Made by a program: the position numbers and the translations under genes. From contig JAMFTG010000243.1 of NCBI GenBank assembly GCA_023974075.1, positions 95,001-159,000 of the forward strand: 64,000 bases of DNA. The letters are read 5' to 3'. The DNA is from Chaenocephalus aceratus. Its lineage: Eukaryota > Chordata > Actinopteri > Perciformes > Channichthyidae. Positions within the stretch are counted from its first letter, which is position 1, and the number at the start of each line of letters is the position of its first letter. The notes below the pieces were generated by a model. It had not been told where the DNA came from. It saw nothing but the letters and a program-made list of their open reading frames with translations, and did no database searches. Below are positions 56,695-64,000 of the stretch, piece by piece.

Positions 56695-58155
56695 CTAGCT
56701 GCTCTGATCCACTGTCACCCACACGTTCAGCGGTAATATCTTCACTTCCTCCCGAGTGAGAATGTATGGAAACATCCTCTCAGTGAAAGTGTGTGTGAAG
56801 GTGTGTATGTGTGTGTTAGTGTCAGGATCAGAGAACGACAACTTTCCTCCGTTCCAGTCCAGACTCACTCTGACCCTCTGGAGCTCCTTCTTCAGGCGGA
56901 GAGCAGTGTCTGGATCTGGTGGCGAACATGCTGAGTATTCACCTTCATTTAAACATATTCCCCATAATCCAGACTCCATGTCTCCCTTCCTCTGGGCAGA
57001 CTCTGCTAACACACCCAGTGACCAGCCTGTACTGTCTGTAACCTGGACATCCCAGCTGTGAGTCCCTGAGTTAAAGCCCTCAGAGCCCAGGACAAAGGGG
57101 CAACTATCAAACCTCTCTGGATTATCAAGAAGTTCCTGTTCCTCCACTACATCCTCTACCTCCTCTACCTCATCTTCCTCCTCTACCTCCTCTACCTCAT
57201 CTTCCTCCTCTTCCTCCTCTACTAGTCTCACACTGGTCAGATCTTCAGACAGGATGAGTCTTGGATGAGCAGTGTTTGGGTCCAGGATGACAGGAGAGTA
57301 GGACACCATGTCCTTCATCTTGCTCCAGATGTTGAAGCTGAGGTTGCCCAGGTGTTTGGCCTGGTCTGTCAGTGCTCCTGAGGGCAGCTGTGGATCCTCC
57401 AGCAGGGGGCGCTGCAGCCTCTCCACTGCAGCCTTGTAGTTGTGCAGGAAGGAGACGTCTTCAGCTCTCAGCTCCTCCTCTGTGGCTCTGACTGTGTGTG
57501 AAAGAGCTGCTATCTCTCTGCTCACAGCCTCCATCTTCTCCTCCATCATCCTCCTCTTCTGCTCCTCTTCCTCCCTCAGTGCAGCCATCCTGGCCTCCTC
57601 TTCCTCTTCTAGAAACTGGTGAAGCTTCTTGAACTGCTCCTTAATCTGCGTCTCTGTGTGTAGAGCCTGGACCTTCAGGTGTCCTGCTGTCTGATCAAAC
57701 TCCACTTTAACTTCTTCAAAGAGCTCCAGTTTCTCCTGAAAGGGCTGCAGAGCTTTCTGGAGCTCCTCTCGGAGATCCTGAGCAGCTTCATCCATGGGTC
57801 TGAATCTGTGGTTGGTGTGTGCTTTTGAATCTCTGCAGACGACACACACTGGCTGCTGATGGTCCAGACAGAAGAGTCTGAGTTTCTCAGAGTGCAGACT
57901 GCAGAGAGCCTCTGGAGATCTCTGACCTCTCTCCTGTAAGAAGGTCTCACTCAGGTTCTTCAACACCAGGTTACAGGGAGGTTCATCTTTGGAGGATTTT
58001 CTCCGACAAACTGGACACTCCTTTTCTTCTTTCCCATCCCACCAGTTCTTCAGACAGGCTTTACAGAAGCTGTGGCTACAGGACAGAAGAACAGGATCTC
58101 TAAAGACGTCCTGACAGACCGGACAGCAGAGGTTTTCCTCTAACCTGGAAGCCAT
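56695..58155 (-). CDS. TRIM-family E3 ubiquitin ligase (RING / B-box / coiled coil / PRY-SPRY), copy 2
   Basis: A 486-residue single-exon frame from MASRLEEN (ATG 58155-58153). The RING, B-box2 and coiled coil are nearly the same as copy 1, and zinc ligands are all kept. A 21-residue acidic expansion ([19 protein letters not shown] and onward) lies between coiled coil and PRY-SPRY, where copy 1 has only [10 protein letters not shown]. The PRY-SPRY differs at about 17 positions, including LGSEGF flanks, the [18 protein letters not shown] loop and [17 protein letters not shown]. Both genes look functional, so this is a recent duplicate pair with divergent recognition surfaces. Confidence 0.93.
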   Translation of the reverse strand: MASRLEENLCCPVCQDVFRDPVLLSCSHSFCKACLKNWWDGKEEKECPVCRRKSSKDEPPCNLVLKNLSETFLQERGQRSPEALCSLHSEKLRLFCLDHQQPVCVVCRDSKAHTNHRFRPMDEAAQDLREELQKALQPFQEKLELFEEVKVEFDQTAGHLKVQALHTETQIKEQFKKLHQFLEEEEEARMAALREEEEQKRRMMEEKMEAVSREIAALSHTVRATEEELRAEDVSFLHNYKAAVERLQRPLLEDPQLPSGALTDQAKHLGNLSFNIWSKMKDMVSYSPVILDPNTAHPRLILSEDLTSVRLVEEEEEEDEVEEVEEEDEVEEVEDVVEEQELLDNPERFDSCPFVLGSEGFNSGTHSWDVQVTDSTGWSLGVLAESAQRKGDMESGLWGICLNEGEYSACSPPDPDTALRLKKELQRVRVSLDWNGGKLSFSDPDTNTHIHTFTHTFTERMFPYILTREEVKILPLNVWVTVDQSS

Positions 58156-59083
58156 GTTGTCTCTGAGTGAAGCTGAAACACAGCAGACAGGAAGTACAGT
58201 CAGACAGGAAGTACAGTCAGTCACCGTCTGATCGTCTGACTCTCAGTCCGTCCGTCTCTCTGCAGTGAGGGAGAATAACAAAGTGTTTCCTGGTTAGTCT
58301 CTCTGTTCACCTGCAACACACAGGTGTGTCTCATTCCACAAACACCAGCCACTCCTCAGCAACTCACCATAAACTGGTTTAACCTCATTTTATCTCTGCA
58401 GTACAGAACATTTTAACCGTCAAGTAGCTCATAGAGTATCATTCAGCTGTACAGTCTTAATGAAGCTTCTAAAGTGTAGCAGGACTTTCAGCTCCAGTGA
58501 GGAATTACCTTTGTTTTGGAAACTTGGCCCATTTGCCTAATATTAAAAAGCATTGTCTCTTTTAAGTCAGTTTGTTGTCTGCAGTAGTCACAATACTTAT
58601 CAAAGGCCTCGAAGCCCATCTTTTCAATAGAGCCTTTTCCTAGACCTTTTTACTATTCATTCTACCGTGTTCTGTGCTGTTTCATATTGTTCTATACTCA
58701 CTGCTTGTAGCACTGCAGGATTTGTCTTCAACTATGAAGTTACAAAATAAAAGTCATGGCTCCCCTCCCCCTCCTCTACTGACTTCACTGAAATTAACTT
58801 TGAGTGATGTTTGGAGTCAGACTCACCTTCAGGGGGTGGAGGGTCCGCAGGTTGAAGCTGCAGTGTTGTAGTTTCCACTTTTCTCTCCTGTAGCTGAACT
58901 CAGAGGAAGTTGTTAGTTTGGTCTGAAGGCGAATGTGATCGTCTGTTTTTCAGTCCGTCTGTCTCTCTGCAGTGAGGGAGAATAACAAAGTGTTTCCTGG
59001 TTTATCTCAGGTGAGTCAGGTGAGGGAGGAGCTCTGTCACGCCTCCTCTGCTGAACTCTGTCTCCTCTCGTGTAACTCAGGGA

Positions 59084-59262
59084 GTGTCTGTCTCTACTTT
59101 AAAGAGTCCTCTCCTGCTGATGTGCAGGTGTATATCAGTATGTAGTGTCTCTACTTTAAAGAGTCCTCTCCTGCTGATGTTCAGGTGTGTATCAGTATGT
59201 AGTGTCTCTACTTTAAAGAGTCCTCTCCTGTTGATGTTCAGGTGTATATCAGCATGTAGTGT
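59084..59262. repeat. 57-bp minisatellite, copy 2 (three units)
   Basis: Same unit as at 10933, uninterrupted here. Confidence 0.9.
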
Positions 59263-59912
59263 ATGTGCACGAGTTCTGATCGCTCAGTGATGATCCTTAT
59301 ATTTCTATAATCTGTGGACTCTCAGGATGTTATATAAGCTTGTTTGTGCAGATCCAATACTGTAAGTATATCGATTGGTATAGCTAGAGTTTCTGTGCTA
59401 ACGTCGTTAAGATTTTTTTCGCTCAGGGCTAATTCAGAGGCTCAGCGTTAGCCTTGAACAGAAATAATATCGATAGCAGCGTCCCTAGCAACCACCTTGG
59501 TAACAATGAAAACGTTGTATAGACACAATTTCTTGAAGTAATCTTCGTAATAACTAGCAAACTAAAGATCATGTACATCCACTGCACACATAATCTGAAA
59601 TAACAACTCATATTTCTTGCATCAAATGACATCAAAAGGCATTTTAATCGCCAAACTAAACTTAAAATAGGCATTTTCCACCGAGAATAAAACGAATGTC
59701 GGCCATGTTTTTTTTTTCTGCAGGGAGAAATGTGAAGATCACGTGACATAGACGCCAGCCATTGGAATGAATGGTGAAAAAAAACGTAGGCATCTTACAA
59801 TTTCAGAGGCGTTTTTGTAGAAATACTACGTCCTACGTTGTGGACCAACGTAGTTATTACACGTTTTTTTATGAGACTGGGTTGAAATAACTGCATCTCC
59901 ATTAGCCTATAT

Positions 59913-60652
59913 CAGGGATGGGCAAATGGCGGCCCGCGTTTAATTTATAAACAACGTAATTAATAAAAAAAATAAGAACATTTTAATTTGTTTAACTTGT
60001 AGTACTGATACCGTCCACTAGACTCCTAGTTACGTCGCGAGCTGCGTACATGATTTCAAATACCGCAAAATAATCTGTGACGCATTTGTGTGTATTTTGT
60101 TTGTTTGCCGGGGAAACCCTCACAAGAAACACCAGCTGTTGTTATGCCTGCTGTGACATTAACTTGCCTCTTGTAATTATGCCTTTACAAGCTTAAATGT
60201 TGTATTTATCATCTGAATTTGGCGAAACAAGTTTAATATTCTTAATACCAAGACTTTGTTTATTTGAGATCAGATGAAAACAAACTGTCACGGACCCTGC
60301 CGTGTTATCTATGATTACTACGCTTTTCATTCATAATTTCAGCGGGAGGGAGGGGGAGTGGCGCTGAGGAACAGCAGAGTGCGGGCGTGTTGACATTCCC
60401 CTTATTGTGGAACAAGGGGAATGCAGAGACTGGCTACAAGTGTTTTAGGTTCAAGTTAGACAACTAATGTCTGGGTTAGTGTTCATGACTTCATGTTTAT
60501 GTCATCTTTGGTTAATCTCAATACACACACAATAATTACATACAACACATGGAATTTGTGTGTGTGTGTGTGTTCCAAGTGAATCTGCGGCCCCCTGGTG
60601 GCCAGTACATCAATGATGTGGCCCCCACCACCATCAAAGTTGCCCATCCCTG
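59913..60652. mobile_element. Non-autonomous hAT element, copy 2
   Basis: Same ends and GCCTATAT TSD (59905-59912, 60653-60660) as 12524-13308. A 44-bp GC-rich subterminal segment has been lost after 'ggcggcccgcg'. Confidence 0.9.
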
Positions 60653-60674
60653 GCCTATATGCTATGCAGAGACT

Positions 60675-62397
60675 AGGCTTGTTTGAGACACATTGCGGCT
60701 CGCCTCGAAAGTAGACGAGTGTAGCCGATCGCAGCCGGGGGAGGTGTCAAAATGCTCGTCTTAAGTCGGACAGCTCGGACTCGGAGTCGGCTTGACTGGC
60801 TGGGTTTGCAATGGCGGAAATTGCGTTGGCGTTTTTCGTTGCAGATGAAGTGGATGCAATAGAAATCCCACATGTATTGTATGGAGAATGACATGATCTA
60901 AAGGGACTGTGATTGAGAGAAAATTAAATATTTGTTTACAATAAACATGAATATGTCATTTGTTTGATTTGCATTAAAAGACAATACCATTTTTGATTGA
61001 AATGATAGATTACCTTGTGCATTTGTTGCAGCCCTTGCTTGCTGCATAAGTGCAGCTGCTAAACTGTTATCTGAAAAATAATTTACATAATTTAAAATCA
61101 TATCCAGATTGTTGGAATGCAATTTAGTTGTTTACTCACCATTTTGTAGTCTTTGGGAAATGTCTTGTGAGACTCTTACAGTGATGTCTCCCTGTCCATC
61201 ACGCAGTGTAAGCACCACAAATTCCATTTTATCCACTGTAGACAAAGGTGATCACCATTGCTTTATATAGGTTTGTTAATTCAGTCATGATGAGGAACCA
61301 CACCAGTGACTGGGTTCCATAATTAGAAATGCTCCTCCCTCTTAATGTTTGCAAAACTGATAGGTGGACAGGCTACAAATGATCAGTCCCTTCAGATCCG
61401 CACACATGAAGCTTCATGAGCATGAATTGAACAGACCTGCTGCTGTGTTAATTCTTTAGCTGCCACTTTAAGCTTTATGATGTGTACAACATTGATGTAA
61501 TTTGATTTAATCTTGCCATTTTAAATGATGTATTCAATAAATAAGGTTAAACCAAATCATTACATTACAATAGATTTTATTTTAATGATTTGGTTTAACT
61601 TAAAGAGAAACTTAATTGTTATTGCACATATTACAGGTACTGAGACAACGAAATTCAGTTTAGCTTCTAACCAGGTGCAACAAGCAGTGAAGTGGAAAGT
61701 AATGTACACAATCTACAGAATAACATATAGAATGAATTGAATGATGAATAAACAGTGGGGTATGAATACACTAGATATCAGCCTGAAAGCAGTATGAACA
61801 GTGTGTATGAATACACTAGATATCAGCCTGTGAGCAGTATGAACAGTGTGTATGAATATGCTAAAATATGAAAACGGTAAGCAGTATAGTATAAAATATA
61901 TAGATATTAATTTCATGATGATAAACATTGTGGAACAATGATGAAAAATGGGAATGGATGTGGCGACGTAAAACTGACACAAAACAACAACAAACTTTTG
62001 CCAGCCAATTGGAGAGTTTCATCAGCAGCACGTGGTAAAAACCACCAATGAGCGCTCAGCTCGAGATACCAGCGAGCCGTTTCCCATCAAGCATTTCGCT
62101 TCCGCAGCTCGTGGAGAGCAACTCCGCCAACTCGCCTCGCCTCGCTCTCAAGGCTGCGGGCGTCTTTGTCCCGCGAGATTTCAAAGTCTCATGTGGGCGA
62201 GCCTCCAGAGCAAGTCGGACAAAATGACTAACCATCATGCAACACACTAGCAAGACGTTGATCGCAAATGCGCAGGTCTTGCGCAGGTCTTGCTTGTCTC
62301 AAACAAGCCTACTGACTAACCATCATGCAACGCACTAGCAAGACGTTGATCGCAACTGCGCAGGTCTGCGCAGGTTTTGCTTGTCTCAAACAAGCCT
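60675..62397. mobile_element. Harbinger-like DNA transposon, internal-deletion derivative
   Basis: The ends are AGGCTTGTTTGAGACA and the inverted TGTCTCAAACAAGCCT-type terminus. It is flanked by ACT (60672-60674 and 62398-62400). Unit 1 (near 13327) shows the empty site with one ACT. The right end contains an 83-90 bp direct duplication (62228-62310, 62311-62397). Two exon-like relics lie inside: a plus-strand frame 60811-60891 (MAEIALAFFVADEVDAIEI) and a spliced minus-strand gene start at 61227-61013. The 61240-62030 interior is otherwise AT-rich with short repeats ('atgaatacactagatatcag'). Confidence 0.82.
61013..61227 (-). pseudogene. Two-exon start of an accessory gene in the DNA transposon
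   Basis: Exon 1 (61227-61140) starts MEFVVLTLRDGQGDI and ends at a G|GTGAGT donor. Exon 2 (about 61074-61013) follows a TTTTTCAG acceptor and encodes NSLAAALMQQARAATNAQ up to a GTAATC donor. The phase is maintained across the junction, which makes a real former gene likely. Nothing convincing follows, so the gene was cut by the internal deletion. I do not know the domain. Confidence 0.5.
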
Positions 62398-62531
62398 ACT
62401 GCCTTCTTCATGTCGTGAATTGCAGCTGATGTTTTAATATGGCAATTGGCAATTTGACTTATACAACATTCGCAAGTTGTACATTTTTGACTCATACAAT
62501 AACCCACCTTCGAGTGATGCTCTAGTTTCAT

Positions 62532-63450
62532 AGTAGTTATACAAATGCCACTTTCATCACATTAGTATGCATGGAATGTGACAGGTCACCCCGCCCCTTT
62601 TGACCGGAAGTCCCGCTCATTTTGACCGGAAGTCCCGCCCCTTTTGACCGGAAGTCCCGCCCCCACTTCCGGTTTACAAAATTAAATTAAATTAAATTTA
62701 AAAAATGGGAAAAATAAAATGCCGTTGTTTTCATCAATAGTATGCATAGGATATATGTCCCGCCTCCTAACCACTTCCTGTGCCCCTAATCCTGTATACA
62801 GTATTGAATGTAACTTACAAATACTTGCAAATAACATGAAATTAATCAAAGTAAAGCATCTAAAAAACCATATATTTAAAAAAGTCAGCCTCTCTGTTTT
62901 TGCGAACAGTCTGAGACAAGTCAGGACATGAGGGGAGAGACCATATGGCGGCCGAGGGGAGGGGGGTAACACACACACACACACACACTTTCCCCGCCCC
63001 TCACCCCTCTCCCGTTAGAGGTTGGCTAAATAAAAGCCAGAAGATCCGAACCATCTAGACAGCCTCTCTTTGCTTTTCCCCCATCAGGCACAGATATCTG
63101 GTAAGTACTTTTATTTTTTCACATTATAATATCATGTAGTTAGTTAATGCTGCTTGATGTGTGTTAAAGAACCTCTATGCATCTGTTGTTTTTTCTATTA
63201 TATAACAGCCCTAGATTGTAATTATTTAGAAGCTTTTAATGAAGTATCCTTCTAAGTACAAAATACGTGTTGAAGCCCTCAAGTAAAATGAAGGAGTTTT
63301 CTGTATTATGCATCACTGAGTTTTAAAAGCTACATAGTTTGACTGCAAAAGACTCTGACTTTTCTCCAATGGGCTCCGCCTACCACTCAACATAACAAGC
63401 CCCACCTTTCCTCACCAGATCATTTTAAAAATGAGAACCCTTCAAGGACA
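62532..63450. repeat. Polinton left terminal inverted repeat, full (about 919 bp)
   Basis: It matches, inverted, 27879-28230 plus 22846-23452. It contains the 'ttttgaccggaagtcccgc' short array (62590-62670, three units here versus more in copy 1), a CA run (62970-62988) and the leader region described separately. Confidence 0.92.
63020..63212 (+). promoter_or_regulatory. Terminal-repeat promoter with spliced leader candidate
   Basis: A TATA-like box (CTAAATAAAAGCC, 63026-63038) is followed after about 65 bp by a strong donor (ATCTG|GTAAGTAC, GT at 63101). About 110 bp later comes a pyrimidine-rich tract ending ATATAACAG (63200-63209), a good acceptor. The layout fits a promoter in the terminal repeat driving inward transcription with a short spliced leader. 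The inverted copy near 23080-23270 keeps box and donor. Confidence 0.55.
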
Positions 63451-63468
63451 TTTTAGAGAGCAGCAACC
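63375..63468 (+). promoter_or_regulatory. Shared accessory-gene promoter module (copy at first zinc gene)
   Basis: A diverged version of the modules at 16268 and 18325: CCACTCAACATAACAAGCCC, CACC...CTCA, CAGATCATTTTAAAA (TATA-like at 63424), then accATGG. The right arm of the palindrome ends inside this module. Confidence 0.5.
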
Positions 63469-64000
63469 ATGGATCTAAGAAAAACCAAGTCTCTCCCCAC
63501 GATCTGCAGCCTGGAGCAAACGTCTGGAGGACCTCCATCCTCACCTACAATTTGGACACCAGATCTGGACAGCGTTATGGCTGGTATTGATATTACAGGA
63601 TGGTTGAATATGTATCAACCTCCATCTACTCACGACTCTCCAGAGGAATCAACAGCTGTAGGCATTGATTCACCATGCTTTCCTTGTGCTCCCGAGGGTG
63701 ATGCTACAGAACGTGCTAGGACATCGGCATTCCTGAATACGGTAAAAGCAGTTGTAGTTCATCTGTTGGATAGAGTCGTATACCTTTACAGAAAGGAAAC
63801 ATGTAACGGGTGTCAAGTCGATCACCCCAGTCAGATGCAGCACGAGTGTTTATTCCCTACCGGTGAATACTATCTGGATCGAAACTATGATGAAGTGGTA
63901 AAGAGACTATGGACCGTTCGTTTCATTCCAGCCATTCGGGACGCTCTGCACCAGAACCACCTTCATGTGTCGGAGAGGAGAGTCTTTGGAGCTACCGAGG
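63469..64000 (+). CDS. Polinton zinc-binding accessory protein, intact 5' part (runs off the window)
   Basis: ATG at 63469 (context accATGG), open for 177 codons to the window end. The N-terminus MDLRKTKS equals that of the basic protein at 18404. Residues 9-80 are Pro/Ser/Thr-rich with scattered Cys. From about residue 85 it matches 13869-14276 (TVKAVVVHLLDRVVYLYRKE, CNGC, QHEC, NYDEVVKRLW). By the first copy it should end about 45 codons beyond the window. Zinc binding through CxxC and HxC is inferred from spacing. The function is unknown, but its position beside the terminal repeat suggests an early regulatory role. Confidence 0.7.
   Translation, partial: MDLRKTKSLPTICSLEQTSGGPPSSPTIWTPDLDSVMAGIDITGWLNMYQPPSTHDSPEESTAVGIDSPCFPCAPEGDATERARTSAFLNTVKAVVVHLLDRVVYLYRKETCNGCQVDHPSQMQHECLFPTGEYYLDRNYDEVVKRLWTVRFIPAIRDALHQNHLHVSERRVFGATE

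Larger units (their letters stand above)
55651..62531. repeat. Segmental duplication block B', copy 2 (contains TRIM gene 2)
   Basis: Collinear with 7528-13461. It has three 57-bp units instead of seven, a hAT element with a 44-bp subterminal deletion, and a private DNA transposon at 60675-62397. The upstream 54-bp modules of the TRIM gene are both present (58242, 58952). Confidence 0.95.
62532..64000 (+). mobile_element. Second Polinton copy, left end (continues beyond the window)
   Basis: The terminus AGTAGTTATACAAATGCC is preceded by TTTCAT (62526-62531), the same insertion site as the first Polinton. Terminal repeat 62532-63450, then the first zinc protein gene with its start intact. This copy lacks the 850-bp deletion of copy 1, which must have arisen after the segmental duplication, or was never shared. 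Confidence 0.93.

Overview
The window looks like teleost fish nuclear DNA, and almost all of it is mobile or duplicated sequence. The evidence is two intronless TRIM genes with RING, B-box, coiled coil and PRY-SPRY, L2-type LINE fragments with a (CTTGC)n tail, PIF/Harbinger and hAT elements bounded by matching target-site duplications (TSDs), LTR remnants, and a Maverick/Polinton (adintovirus-like) element. No bacterial operon, rRNA, tRNA or CRISPR array is present. I cannot name the species.

Large-scale layout. A block of about 36.5 kb is tandemly duplicated. Unit 1 begins near 2931: block A (2931-7527), block B with TRIM gene 1 (7528-13461), then a Polinton (13462-28230), a FAM217-like gene remnant, minisatellites, LTR elements and an L2 LINE up to 39474. 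Unit 2 begins at 39475: block A' (39475-44513), about 11 kb of nested insertions (44514-55650), block B' with TRIM gene 2 (55651-62531), then the left end of a second Polinton copy that runs off the window at 64000. The Polinton sits at the same target site in both units, so it was inserted before the duplication. Several elements are in one unit only and are therefore later.

The most unusual object is the first Polinton. It is bounded by AGTAGTTATAC termini and a 6-bp TSD (TTTCAT). It is not a normal linear gene set but a large palindrome: terminal repeat, zinc-binding protein gene, integrase and accessory genes run inward from the left, and a partly deleted inverted copy of the same genes runs back out to the right end. 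No DNA polymerase B, packaging ATPase, protease or capsid gene is visible. This is the layout expected of a symmetrical, left-end-duplicated defective genome that was integrated like a normal one. The turn-around point carries about 50 nt apparently copied from two places in a gene 2.5 kb away. Both arms are decayed, differently.

Three Polinton accessory genes share a promoter-like module and the same short basic N-terminus (M-[DE]-x-R-K-x-K). Two of them also share a CxxC/HxC zinc-ligand-like domain. The terminal repeat carries a TATA-like box and a leader with consensus splice sites.

The TRIM genes are the only apparently intact host genes. Their amino-acid differences are concentrated in the PRY-SPRY half. 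Everything else is repeats, relics, or sequence in which I see nothing assignable.
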